From assembly GCF_000008765.1 (NCBI RefSeq), contig NC_003030.1, positions 1 to 64,000 of the forward strand: a stretch of DNA of 64,000 nucleotides. Reading direction: 5' to 3'. Of this stretch, positions 15,826 through 24,975 are shown piece by piece (positions within the stretch are counted from its first letter, which is position 1; each line of letters starts with the position of its first letter). The notes beneath the pieces were generated by a model, which ran no database searches, was not told where the DNA came from, and saw only the letters and a program-made list of their open reading frames with translations. The position numbers were made by a program, and so were the translations under genes. The DNA comes from Clostridium acetobutylicum ATCC 824 (GTDB lineage Bacteria; Bacillota; Clostridia; Clostridiales; Clostridiaceae).

Positions 15826-18546
15826 TTGAAGAAGAAAGTTACTATTGTAACTATAATTTTATTCTTATTAGTTATAGTTGGTTCATTTGGTAAGGTAACA
15901 GACTTTATAATTAATTTAGAATGGTTTAAAGAAATAGGATATACGTCTGTGTATTTTACAAAGCTTGCTGCTATATTAAAACTTATGATTCCTATTTTTA
16001 TTATTATATATACTGGACTTTGGTTTTATTATAAAAGTATAAGGAAAATAATTATAAAATGGAATAAGGTTGTTGAAGTTAATGTAAAAACTGAAAAATT
16101 AAAAAAAAGAGTAGCTATTGTAATTGATGTTATAGCATCTTTTTTTGTCGCATACTTTACGTCTTCAGTATATTGGTATAGAATACTACAGTTTACTAGT
16201 GGGAATAGTTTTAATATCAAGGATCCTATTTTTAATCTTGATGTATCGTTTTATGTATTTAGATTGCCACTTATAGAATCATTGTATGGAGTCATGCTGT
16301 TATTTCTAATATTTATGGCTGTACTTACAGTTATTCTCTATATAGTATTAAGTTTAAGAGATAGAGTTTATAATAGAAATATTGGTGGTATTAATATTAG
16401 TTTCAAGGAATTTTTTAAGGGATTAAGTGACTTTGCAGGTAGGCAGTTTGCTATAATTTCAGGTTTGATAATGTTTTTGGTAGCAGTAGGTTATGCTATA
16501 AGGTCATTTAATTTAGTTTATTCTCCACGTGGTGTTGTATATGGTGGAGGATATACAGACATACATGTATCACTTGTATTTTACGTAATTATAATTGCAG
16601 CAGCTATAGTATCATCAGTTGTTATTTTTACAAGCATAATCAAATATAAAATTAAGCCTATATTTGTATCAATAGTAGCTATACTAATATTAATTATAGG
16701 CCAAAGCATAACGGCTGAAATAGTTCAAAATTTAATTGTTAAATCTAATGAAAAGAATTTAGAAGCTCCTTATATTAAAAATAATATAGAATATACAAGG
16801 AAAGCTTTTAATATAGATAAGTTATCAGAAAGTAATTTTCCATCAAGTGATAGTTTAACGCAAGCAGATATAGATAGTAATAGAGATACAGTAAATAATA
16901 TAAAAGTAAATTCGGTAACACCTGCACTGGAGTTTTATAATCAAGTGCAAGTGGTTAGGTATTACTATGATTTTAGAGATTTAGATGTTGATAGGTATAA
17001 TATAGGTGGAAAATACAGTGAAGTATTTTTAGCACCAAGAGAAATAGATAGTAAATCACTTGAAGGAAATGCAGATACTTGGCAAAATAGGCATCTTATA
17101 TATACACATGGATATGGCTTGGTTATGAGTAAGGTTAATTCAGTAACTAGCGAGGGACAACCGAACTTTGTAATAAAAGATATACCTCCTCAAAATAGCA
17201 CTAATCTTAAGATTACAAATCCTAGAATATACTATGGTGAAGAAACGGATGATTATGCTATTGCAAACAATACTCTTGGAGAGTTTGACTATCCAGATGG
17301 AAGTAAAAATAAAACTAATAATTATGATGGGAAAGGTGGAATAAAGGCAAATATTTTAAATAGACTTATATTTGCCATAAATAAGAGAGATTCTAACTTT
17401 TTACTGTCAGAGAATATAACTAGTAATAGTAAGATTTTAATCAATAGAAATATAATGGATAGATTAAATAAAATAGCTCCATTTTTAAGTTATGATAAAG
17501 ATCCTTATGTGGTTTTAAGCGGTGGCAAGTTATTTTGGATTGTAGATGCATATACGACTTCTGATAGATTTCCTTATTCCCAACCATATAACAATGTTAA
17601 TTATATAAGAAATTCTGTTAAAGTTGTTATAGATGCAGTAGATGGCACAACCAACTTTTATATTGTAGATAAAAATGACCCTATAGCAAACAGCTATTCT
17701 AAGATTTTTCCTGGATTATTTAAAGATGTAAGTCAAGTTCCAAAAGATATAAGAAGTCATTTTAAATACCCAGAAGATTTATTTTCCACTCAGTGCAATG
17801 TTTTAGGAAAATATCATGTAACTGATACAGGGGTTTTTTATAATAGTGAAGATCTTTGGGAAACTGCTAAGAATCAAAAACAAATAAATGGCGAAAAGGG
17901 AGTAAATGATGCTTCGTACTTTATAATGAGACTTCCAGGAGAGAATAAATCTGAGATGGTTCTAATGGAGTATTTCAATATGAAAGATAAAGATAATATG
18001 TCAGCTATATTTGGAGCTAGGATGGATGGGAACAACTATGGAAAGTTAATTTTATATAAGCTTCCAACAGATAAAACAGTTTATAGCCCATATTTATTTA
18101 AGCAAAAGTTAAATCAAGATCCTTCAATATCAAAAGAAGTTTCACTATGGAATACTCAAGGATCAAGTGTTCAATTTGGAGATACGTCTATAATACCAAT
18201 AAAAAATTCTCTTTTATATGTAGAACCAGTTTACTTAAGAGCACAAGGAAAAAATAGTATGCCTGAGGTGAAAAGGGTTATTGTATCCTTTGGGAATAAG
18301 ATGGTTATGGCTAATAGTATAGATGAGGCATTGAATCAAATATTTAATAATAGCAGTAATAATCAATCTGAAACTAGAACTGAAACAGGAGGAACATCTA
18401 CTGATAGTTCAAATAATAAGGATAAATTAAAGCAGGCTCAGGATTTATATAATCAGGCTGTTGATGCTCAAAAGAATGGCGATTGGTCAAAATATGGTGA
18501 TTATATAAATAAACTAGGTAAGACTTTAGATGAATTGAATAAATAG
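15826..18546 (+). CDS. UPF0182 family large membrane protein
   Basis: About 906 residues. The N-terminal third has roughly seven hydrophobic transmembrane segments; the remainder is a large soluble, probably extracytoplasmic domain, ending in a low-complexity Ser/Asn/Thr linker (near 845-870) and a short helical tail. This matches the UPF0182/COG1615 family, whose function is unknown. I place the start at TTG 15826 because GAGGTGA at 15814-15820 sits at proper distance; a GTG at 15817 lies inside that site. It is followed by a terminator hairpin. Confidence 0.9.
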   Translation: MKKKVTIVTIILFLLVIVGSFGKVTDFIINLEWFKEIGYTSVYFTKLAAILKLMIPIFIIIYTGLWFYYKSIRKIIIKWNKVVEVNVKTEKLKKRVAIVIDVIASFFVAYFTSSVYWYRILQFTSGNSFNIKDPIFNLDVSFYVFRLPLIESLYGVMLLFLIFMAVLTVILYIVLSLRDRVYNRNIGGINISFKEFFKGLSDFAGRQFAIISGLIMFLVAVGYAIRSFNLVYSPRGVVYGGGYTDIHVSLVFYVIIIAAAIVSSVVIFTSIIKYKIKPIFVSIVAILILIIGQSITAEIVQNLIVKSNEKNLEAPYIKNNIEYTRKAFNIDKLSESNFPSSDSLTQADIDSNRDTVNNIKVNSVTPALEFYNQVQVVRYYYDFRDLDVDRYNIGGKYSEVFLAPREIDSKSLEGNADTWQNRHLIYTHGYGLVMSKVNSVTSEGQPNFVIKDIPPQNSTNLKITNPRIYYGEETDDYAIANNTLGEFDYPDGSKNKTNNYDGKGGIKANILNRLIFAINKRDSNFLLSENITSNSKILINRNIMDRLNKIAPFLSYDKDPYVVLSGGKLFWIVDAYTTSDRFPYSQPYNNVNYIRNSVKVVIDAVDGTTNFYIVDKNDPIANSYSKIFPGLFKDVSQVPKDIRSHFKYPEDLFSTQCNVLGKYHVTDTGVFYNSEDLWETAKNQKQINGEKGVNDASYFIMRLPGENKSEMVLMEYFNMKDKDNMSAIFGARMDGNNYGKLILYKLPTDKTVYSPYLFKQKLNQDPSISKEVSLWNTQGSSVQFGDTSIIPIKNSLLYVEPVYLRAQGKNSMPEVKRVIVSFGNKMVMANSIDEALNQIFNNSSNNQSETRTETGGTSTDSSNNKDKLKQAQDLYNQAVDAQKNGDWSKYGDYINKLGKTLDELNK

Positions 18547-18552
18547 ATTTTT

Positions 18553-18592
18553 AAATTATAGGTTATATTTTGTAGCCTATAATTTTTTTAAT
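18553..18592 (+). terminator. intrinsic terminator after UPF0182 gene
   Basis: The inverted repeat AAATTATAGG / CCTATAATTT is followed directly by T7. Confidence 0.88.
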
Positions 18593-18652
18593 CCATTTAT
18601 TTGTTTAAATTATGCTTTTGTGTAAATAATAACAAATAAGTGGAGGAAAAAA

Positions 18653-19513
18653 ATGATTAAGAAAGAAATATTAAAATTTTTATTATCAAGCTTAATTAGT
18701 TCAATAGTAGCATGTTCAATTATAGTAGCGCCTATATTCTTTACTAAAGATGATAAGCCAGGAGATTATGTTCCACCTAGTATTTCATATGAGAAGAAAG
18801 TTAAAGCTGAAGTTAAGCAAGAAATGAAGTATAAGTTTAAAGATAATATTGCTGTTTTTTCTTCAATTGATTGTAGTAAAAATACTTATTATATAAATAA
18901 GAATAATGTACAGCTTGTAACTAACATAGATAAAGGAACAGCTGATATATATACACTTAATAAAGGAGAAGAGGTTGTAGCTACAAAAGAAAAGAATGGA
19001 TATATTTATTGTGAAACAAATCATGTTGATAATAATGGTATATTCATTAATGGTTGGATTAAGAAAAATACTGATAATCTTACAGGTCTAAAATATATAA
19101 ATTCAGATACTTTAATAGATGTTAATATCACATCTCAAAGTCTAAATGTATATAGAAACAATGTCATTTTAAATAAAGAACCTATTAAATGTTCAACAGG
19201 CATTAAAGGCGATGAATACAAAGAGACACCAATGGGGATTTTTACAATTAAAAAAAAGGTACAAAATTTATCAAACAAAAGAGAAGGGGAAAACGCAATG
19301 TATGGTATGGAATTTTTTGGTGATTATTTTATAAATTCAGTTTCCTTTAATGAAATAAAAAAAGGTGGTAAAATAGTATATGATGAAAATATAAGAGAAA
19401 AAAATAATCTAGGAAAGTGCGATACTAATGGAGGAATAAGGCTTTCAATAGCAGATTCTCAGTATATATATAATTTAGTAACCGATAAGAGTATAGTAAG
19501 TATTCACTATTAA
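18653..19513 (+). CDS. L,D-transpeptidase (YkuD)-like protein lacking catalytic His/Cys
   Basis: A 286-residue protein with one N-terminal membrane anchor (about 8-30), an SH3-like middle region (about 55-130) and a C-terminal YkuD fold (about 150-286; SLNVYRNN, then KETPMGIFTIKKK). Active L,D-transpeptidases carry SHGCIRLS; the equivalent segment here is TNGGIRLSIADS, so both catalytic His and Cys are replaced (by Asn and Gly). A Cys lies five residues before the expected position. It is therefore probably a non-catalytic peptidoglycan-binding homologue, or uses another nucleophile. ATG follows GGAGGA. Confidence 0.8.
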   Translation: MIKKEILKFLLSSLISSIVACSIIVAPIFFTKDDKPGDYVPPSISYEKKVKAEVKQEMKYKFKDNIAVFSSIDCSKNTYYINKNNVQLVTNIDKGTADIYTLNKGEEVVATKEKNGYIYCETNHVDNNGIFINGWIKKNTDNLTGLKYINSDTLIDVNITSQSLNVYRNNVILNKEPIKCSTGIKGDEYKETPMGIFTIKKKVQNLSNKREGENAMYGMEFFGDYFINSVSFNEIKKGGKIVYDENIREKNNLGKCDTNGGIRLSIADSQYIYNLVTDKSIVSIHY

Positions 19514-19542
19514 AGATTATAAAATCTGTAAGGGGGGATTTT

Positions 19543-20946
19543 ATGGATTATGATGTTTTAATTTTAGGTGGAGGTATAATAGGTTGCTCGATAGCTTATG
19601 AATTATCTAAATATAGTTTAAATGTATCTCTTATAGAAAAAGAATATGAAATTGGTGATGATACTTCTATAGTAAATTCAGACTTAGTGTATGATGGAAT
19701 AGAGTCTAAATATAATTTTAATTATGGGTTAGAGACTGAAGGAAATCAGGAAATTGAGAAAATTTGTTCGGTGCTTTCAGTACCATTTAAGAAGGTGAAT
19801 GCTATTGTGTGTTCACGTGATAAAGAAAATGAGGACACAATAAATAAAATATATAGCAGAGGAATAAAAAGAGGAATAAAAGATGCAAGTTTAGCAAATA
19901 TTGAGTCAGCAATAGCTAAGAGTATAATATTAAAAGACATAAATAATAAAGGTATTGAACTAAAAGATATTGGAATTGTATGTGCTGATGATTTGGCCTT
20001 AGCTTATGGAGAAGTAGCCTTTGATAATGGTGTTAATTTTAGATTAAATGAAAAGGTAATTGAGATAAAGAAAATATCTAAGGGGTTTAATGTAACTACA
20101 AGTAAAAATAAGTTTACATGTAAAATAGTTATAAATACTATTCCTGATGCAAGTAGCCCTATTTTAGTAGACGGAAAAGAAGATAAAGGTTCTAAAAAAA
20201 ATATTAGTAATTTAATTTATTTTGTATTAGATAGAAAAGTTAAAGCTAGTCTAAAACATGCTATAGCAGTCTTAAGTAATAAGGGTGATAGTACATATAT
20301 ATTTAGAGATTTTGAAGATAATATAATAGTAAAAATTGTTACAAAGGACGATTGTCTATATGACGAGGCACTTGATAAACTAAAAGCTGTAATAGGAGAT
20401 ATTGAAGAAGAGGACATTATTTATTTTTACAAATCAAGATTCATTAATGATAAAATAGTTATAACAAATAAATTAGATAGTGATGGATATATAAAAGTAC
20501 AATGTAAGAGTTATGCAATATCTACAGTTACACCATCAATTAGCAGAAATGTTGGTGAAGCTATAGTGAAAAATTTAAATTGTAAATTGAAAAAAGAGTT
20601 TTATGGTAGAAGACGTGAAATATATAGATTTAGGGATATGAGCAATAAGCAGAGACAAAAGCTAATAGCTACGAATCCTGATTATGGAAAGATAATTTGC
20701 AGATGTAATCAAGTTACAGAAGGAGAAATAATTGATTCAATAAGAAGACCATTAGGAGCTAGGACATTGAATGGTATAAAGAGAAGAACTGGAGTATTCA
20801 ATGGAGAATGCCTAGGAACTTGTTGTATTGATAAGATAGTTAAGATTTTGGCAAAAGAGACTAATAAAAGTCTTACGGAAGTAATAAAAAAGACTGAAAA
20901 TAGCAGTATTGTTAAAGGAAGAATAAAAGAATTTGATGAAATGTAG
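19543..20946 (+). CDS. FAD-dependent oxidoreductase with C-terminal BFD-like [2Fe-2S] domain
   Basis: A 467-residue member of the glycerol-3-phosphate dehydrogenase/DAO superfamily (GlpA/LhgO-like). The dinucleotide-binding motif GGGIIGCSIAYELS is at residues 8-21. The C-terminal domain has the cysteine set ICRCNQVTEGEI and GECLGTCCIDKI typical of a BFD-like [2Fe-2S] cluster. Substrate cannot be assigned; an electron-transfer dehydrogenase is likely. In related loci the partners are a pyridine-nucleotide oxidoreductase and DUF1667; here only a shortened DUF1667 gene follows. ATG has AAGGGGGGA upstream. Confidence 0.85.
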   Translation: MDYDVLILGGGIIGCSIAYELSKYSLNVSLIEKEYEIGDDTSIVNSDLVYDGIESKYNFNYGLETEGNQEIEKICSVLSVPFKKVNAIVCSRDKENEDTINKIYSRGIKRGIKDASLANIESAIAKSIILKDINNKGIELKDIGIVCADDLALAYGEVAFDNGVNFRLNEKVIEIKKISKGFNVTTSKNKFTCKIVINTIPDASSPILVDGKEDKGSKKNISNLIYFVLDRKVKASLKHAIAVLSNKGDSTYIFRDFEDNIIVKIVTKDDCLYDEALDKLKAVIGDIEEEDIIYFYKSRFINDKIVITNKLDSDGYIKVQCKSYAISTVTPSISRNVGEAIVKNLNCKLKKEFYGRRREIYRFRDMSNKQRQKLIATNPDYGKIICRCNQVTEGEIIDSIRRPLGARTLNGIKRRTGVFNGECLGTCCIDKIVKILAKETNKSLTEVIKKTENSSIVKGRIKEFDEM

Positions 20947-20955
20947 GTGAATACA

Positions 20956-21186
20956 ATGTCGGGTAAGCAAATACTTACTACCCTTGTAAGAATAAAGGGT
21001 TCATCTGGAGAAGTTGTTCCTGTCAAAAGTAGAGAACCAATAGATAAAGAATTATTTATAGAATGCTCTAAGGCTTTAAGTAGGCTATATGTGGGCACAC
21101 CTATAAAATGTGGAGATTTGATATGTCAAAATATATTGAATACAGGTGTCGATATAATAGCAACAAAAAATATAAATAAAAAATAA
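20956..21186 (+). CDS. truncated DUF1667 family protein
   Basis: A 76-residue protein matching the C-terminal half of DUF1667 (TTLVRIKGSSGEVVPVKSREPI, then ELFIECSKALS, ending NTGVDIIATK). Full members are about 120 residues and start with a cysteine cluster (CIxCPxGC) that is absent here. DUF1667 genes accompany GlpA-like FAD dehydrogenases. The ATG at 20956 has TAGGTGA 5 bases upstream that overlaps the stop of the preceding gene, indicating translational coupling; the GTG at 20947 is inside this site and less likely. Confidence 0.72.
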   Translation: MSGKQILTTLVRIKGSSGEVVPVKSREPIDKELFIECSKALSRLYVGTPIKCGDLICQNILNTGVDIIATKNINKK

Positions 21187-21195
21187 AAAAGAGTA

Positions 21196-21224
21196 TTGAC
21201 AAAAATTATTTATGAATATATAAT
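21196..21224 (+). promoter_or_regulatory. promoter of the serine T-box operon
   Basis: TTGACA at 21196-21201 and TATAAT at 21219-21224 with a 17-base spacer, a perfect sigma-A type promoter just upstream of the T-box leader. Confidence 0.9.
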
Positions 21225-21230
21225 GACATT

Positions 21231-21472
21231 AGTTGAATAATTATAAACCGTTGAAGAGAATAGTAACTGTTTAACAATTTTAGAGAGTCAGTGGTTGGTG
21301 AAAACTGATATTTGTTATTTAGTGAATCCGCCTCGGAGGGATTGCGATGAGCAATACGGCGATTGTGTCGTTAAATTTCAATTAAGATAATCATTTTAAA
21401 TGATTAATTAGGGTGGTAACGCGGTCTTTCGTCCCTTACGTAAGGGGATTGAGAGGCTTTTTTTATTGTCAA
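21231..21472 (+). promoter_or_regulatory. T-box riboswitch, serine (UCC specifier)
   Basis: The antiterminator signature AGGGTGGTAACGCGG is at about 21409-21423, followed by a terminator helix with a T-run near 21466. In stem I the loop-E pair AGTA (near 21270) and GAA (21324-21326) frame the specifier TCC at 21327-21329, a serine codon. The variable base of TGGT would pair as U-G with the G discriminator of tRNA-Ser. Uncharged tRNA-Ser(GGA) should therefore stabilise read-through into the aminotransferase-serA-DUF1015-serS1 operon (inference from T-box biology). Confidence 0.93.
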
Positions 21473-21618
21473 AATTAAGAATTTTAAACTTCAGAAGAGT
21501 AACTGATAAGGATTTTTTTTCCGTAATTATCATTTGCTTATTTTTATAACCTTTTTTCAGAAAAATAATACAAAAAAGTAAATATTTTAATACATATACA
21601 AAATAAGGGGGCATTCAT

Positions 21619-22689
21619 ATGCATAAAAAATTATTTATACCTGGACCTGTAGAAGTAGCAGAAGATGTACTTCAAAAGATGGCAGAGCCTATGATAGGTC
21701 ATAGAAGCAAGGAGGCTTCGTCACTTCAAAGGGGCATAAGTGACAAGCTTAGAATTGTTTTTCAAACTAAAGAAGAAATATTACTTTCAACAAGTTCTGG
21801 AAGTGGATTAATGGAAGGAGCAATTAGATGCTGTACAGCTAAAAGAGCAGCAGTATTTTCAATAGGAGCCTTCGGTAAAAGATGGTATGAAATGGCCATA
21901 GACAACAGAGTACCAGCTGATTTGTATGAAGTTGAATGGGGAGAAGCAATCAAGCCTGAATTTGTAGATGAAGTTTTAGGAACAGGAAAATATGATTTAA
22001 TAGCATTAACACATAATGAGACATCAACAGGGATAATGAATCCAGTTGGTGAGATAGCAAAAGTTATAAAAAAATATCCTGAGGTAGTATGGTGTCTAGA
22101 CACAGTTAGTTCTATGGGGGGAACTAATATACCAGTAGACGAGCTTGGAGTTGACGTTTGTATAACATCATCTCAGAAAGCACTTGGACTACCTCCAGGA
22201 TTGGCAGCATGTTCATTCTCAAAGAAGGCAATAGAAAGAGCTAGAAATGTTGAGCACAGAGGATATTATTTAGATCTATTAAAACTATATGAGTTCATTC
22301 AAAAGAAAGATTATCAATATCCATCAACACCTTCATTATCACATATGTTCGCACTTGATTATGCTCTTAATAAAATGCTTGAAGAAGGCATGGATAACAG
22401 ATATAAAAGGCATATTGAAATGGCTGAGTATGTAAGGGCTTGGGCTAGAAAAAATTTCGAAATATTTGGTGATGAAGATAACCTTTCGAATACGGTGACA
22501 ACTATAAAGAACACTAGGGGCATAAGTGTTGCTGATTTGAATAAGGAACTTGGAAAAAGAGGATTTGCAATATCAAATGGATATGGCAAGTTAAAGGAAA
22601 AGACATTTAGAATTGCTCATATGGCTGAGTTTACTTTGGATGATATTAAAGAGCTTATAGAAAATATAAATGATATTTTAAAGCTATAG
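21619..22689 (+). CDS. class V aminotransferase (phosphoserine / serine-pyruvate type)
   Basis: A 356-residue PLP enzyme of the alanine-glyoxylate/serine-pyruvate aminotransferase branch (COG0075). The N-terminus FIPGPVEVAEDVLQKM and the Lys in TSSQKALGLPPG (the PLP Schiff-base Lys) are typical. Located first in the serine T-box operon and directly before serA, it likely transaminates 3-phosphohydroxypyruvate to phosphoserine in place of SerC. The start follows AAGGGGGC. About 145 bases separate the T-box terminator from the ATG, with no other feature seen. Confidence 0.9.
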   Translation: MHKKLFIPGPVEVAEDVLQKMAEPMIGHRSKEASSLQRGISDKLRIVFQTKEEILLSTSSGSGLMEGAIRCCTAKRAAVFSIGAFGKRWYEMAIDNRVPADLYEVEWGEAIKPEFVDEVLGTGKYDLIALTHNETSTGIMNPVGEIAKVIKKYPEVVWCLDTVSSMGGTNIPVDELGVDVCITSSQKALGLPPGLAACSFSKKAIERARNVEHRGYYLDLLKLYEFIQKKDYQYPSTPSLSHMFALDYALNKMLEEGMDNRYKRHIEMAEYVRAWARKNFEIFGDEDNLSNTVTTIKNTRGISVADLNKELGKRGFAISNGYGKLKEKTFRIAHMAEFTLDDIKELIENINDILKL

Positions 22690-22714
22690 AATTATAAAAG
22701 GGGGCTTTTATATA

Positions 22715-23632
22715 ATGATAAGAATATTAGCTAATGATGGAATGAATAAAAATGCAGTAAATGGATTAATAGATCTTGGTTATGAAGTTGTAGAGGACCA
22801 TTATGATAAAGACGAATTACTTGTGAAAATAAAAGAATTTGACGTTTTAGTTGTAAGGTCTGCAACAAAAGTAACAAAAGAGGTTATTGATGCAGCAACA
22901 GTTAAAGGGGCAAAACTTAAGCTTATTATAAGAGCTGGAGTTGGAGTAGATAATATTGATGTTACGTACGCAAGAGATAAGGGGCTTACAGTAAATAATA
23001 CACCTAATGCTAGCAGTGCTTCAGTAGCAGAACTAGCCATAGGACATATGTTTGCAGTTTCAAGATTTATAAATACTGCAAATGTAACTATGAGGCAAGG
23101 TAAGTGGGAAAAGAAAGCATACACAGGAACTGAAATTTTTGGAAAAACGTTGGGGCTTATAGGATTTGGAAGAATTGCAAGAGAGGTTGCTAAAAGAGCA
23201 GAAGCACTAGGTATGAAAGTAATCTATAATGATATATGCGGCAAAGTAGTTGGTTATGATAGCTATGAGTTTTATGATGATATAAATGGACTTTTGAGGG
23301 AGGCTGATTTTGTATCACTTCATATACCGTATGATAAGAAAAAGGGATATGTAATAGGAGATAATGAGTTTAATGCAATGAAAGATGGGGCATTTCTTAT
23401 AAACTGTGCTAGGGGTGGAGTTGTTTCAGAACAAGCGCTTTTAAATGCAATTAATAATGGCAAAATAAGAGGGGCAGCGCTTGATGTGTTTGAAAATGAA
23501 CCAAAACCTTGTGCAGAAATTTTAGATAATCCTAGAGTTTCAGTTACTCCACATATAGGAGCGTCAACTAAGGAAGCTCAAGCTAGAATAGGTGAAGAAA
23601 TAGTAAATATAGTAGAGAACACGTTTAAATAG
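22715..23632 (+). CDS. serA: D-3-phosphoglycerate dehydrogenase (short form)
   Basis: At 305 residues it is a short SerA without a C-terminal ACT domain, so serine feedback inhibition through ACT is not expected. The Rossmann motif GLIGFGRIAREVAKRA is near 147-162. Catalytic positions of the D-2-hydroxyacid dehydrogenase family are visible: Arg in NCARGGVV, Glu in FENEP, His in TPHIGAST. It oxidises 3-phosphoglycerate, the first step of serine synthesis. It lies 26 bases after the aminotransferase gene. Confidence 0.93.
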   Translation: MIRILANDGMNKNAVNGLIDLGYEVVEDHYDKDELLVKIKEFDVLVVRSATKVTKEVIDAATVKGAKLKLIIRAGVGVDNIDVTYARDKGLTVNNTPNASSASVAELAIGHMFAVSRFINTANVTMRQGKWEKKAYTGTEIFGKTLGLIGFGRIAREVAKRAEALGMKVIYNDICGKVVGYDSYEFYDDINGLLREADFVSLHIPYDKKKGYVIGDNEFNAMKDGAFLINCARGGVVSEQALLNAINNGKIRGAALDVFENEPKPCAEILDNPRVSVTPHIGASTKEAQARIGEEIVNIVENTFK

Positions 23633-23640
23633 AGACATAA

Positions 23641-23679
23641 ATAAATGCCGCTGAAGAATATATAAACAGCGGCATTTAT
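23641..23679 (+). terminator. hairpin between serA and the DUF1015 gene
   Basis: A 13-base perfect stem (ATAAATGCCGCTG, 23641-23653, with 23667-23679) with a weak T-tract. It may partly terminate or protect the serA message inside the operon. Confidence 0.7.
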
Positions 23680-23708
23680 AGTACATAAAAGAAGGGAAGA
23701 GATTTATT

Positions 23709-24953
23709 ATGGCAGTATTAAGAGCTTTTAAAGCTATAAGACCAACTGAAAATTTAGCTAGTAAGGTTGCTGCACTTCCTTATGATGTTATGAATACGGA
23801 AGAAGCAAGAGTAATAGGAGAAAAAAATGAGTTGTCATTTGTTCATATAGATAAGGCACAAATAGATTTAGAAAAAGATGTAGATCAATACAGTACAGAG
23901 GTTTATGAGAAGGCTAAAGAAAACTTATACAGTATGATTAAAAAAGGTATATTTGTAAAGGATAATAAGAAAAACCTATATATATATAGGCAAATAATGA
24001 ATGGGAGAATTCAAACAGGGATAGTTGGATGCACATCTATAGATGACTATATTAATGGAGTTATAAAAAAACATGAATTTACTCTTCCAAGTAAGGAGAA
24101 GGATAGAATAAATCATGTAGATTATTGTAACTCAAATACAGGACCTATATTTTTAACTTATAGATCCAACAATAGAATAAATGAAATAGTAGATGAAGAA
24201 ACTAAAAAGAAACCTGTTTATGATTTTATAAGTGATGATGGCATATCTCATATAGTATGGATAATAAATGATGATCAAGCAATAAAAGAAATAGAGTTAT
24301 TGTTTGGTGAAATAGATGCCCTATATATTGCCGATGGTCATCATAGAGCGGCATCAGCAGTAAAGGTTGGGCTCAAAAGAAGAGAAGATAATCCTGGATA
24401 TACAGGTGACGAAGAATTTAACTTTTTCCTTTCAGTTGTATTTCCTGATACAGATCTTACTATAATGGATTACAATAGGGTAGTAAAAGATTTAAATGGA
24501 ATGACTGTAGATAAACTAGTCAATAATATAAAAGATAAGTTTGAAATTGAGAAAGTAAAAAATAAAGAACCATATAAACCTAAAAAGAAGCATGAATTTG
24601 GAATGTATGTTGAAGGTAAATGGTATAGACTAACAGCAAAAAAAGGAACCTTTAATGAATTAGATCCTGTGTTAAGTCTTGATGTTTCAATACTTCAAAA
24701 TAATCTTTTAGAACCCGTATTAAATATAAATGATCCTAGAGAAAATGATAGGATTGAGTTTATAGGAGGAATCAGAGGGCTTGAGGAGCTTGAAAGAAGA
24801 GTAAATACGGACATGAAAATAGCTTTCTCAATGTATCCTACTACAATACAGGATTTAATGGGTGTTGCAGATAGTAATAAAGTAATGCCTCCTAAATCAA
24901 CTTGGTTTGAACCTAAGCTTAGAAGTGGTCTCTTTATACATGAACTTAAATAA
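23709..24953 (+). CDS. DUF1015 family protein in serine operon
   Basis: A 414-residue DUF1015 protein. The conserved motif YIADGHHRAASA is near residue 211-222, preceded by the family's N-terminal RAFKAIRPTENLASKVAALPYDV. The DGHHR element resembles the phosphotransfer/nucleotide motif of the ParB/sulfiredoxin/SerK superfamily. Its gene neighbours (serA, aminotransferase, serS) are recurrent in clostridia to my knowledge. The operon has no classical phosphoserine phosphatase, so a role in that step is an attractive but unproven idea. Confidence 0.88.
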   Translation: MAVLRAFKAIRPTENLASKVAALPYDVMNTEEARVIGEKNELSFVHIDKAQIDLEKDVDQYSTEVYEKAKENLYSMIKKGIFVKDNKKNLYIYRQIMNGRIQTGIVGCTSIDDYINGVIKKHEFTLPSKEKDRINHVDYCNSNTGPIFLTYRSNNRINEIVDEETKKKPVYDFISDDGISHIVWIINDDQAIKEIELLFGEIDALYIADGHHRAASAVKVGLKRREDNPGYTGDEEFNFFLSVVFPDTDLTIMDYNRVVKDLNGMTVDKLVNNIKDKFEIEKVKNKEPYKPKKKHEFGMYVEGKWYRLTAKKGTFNELDPVLSLDVSILQNNLLEPVLNINDPRENDRIEFIGGIRGLEELERRVNTDMKIAFSMYPTTIQDLMGVADSNKVMPPKSTWFEPKLRSGLFIHELK

Positions 24954-24975
24954 AAATAAATGGAAGTGAAATCTT

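Noticed and set aside
23641-23679. Hairpin after serA as the end of the operon
   Set aside because: It has a poor T-tract and no promoter is evident before DUF1015, whose linkage to serS1 and the strong terminator at 26256 favour a longer operon.
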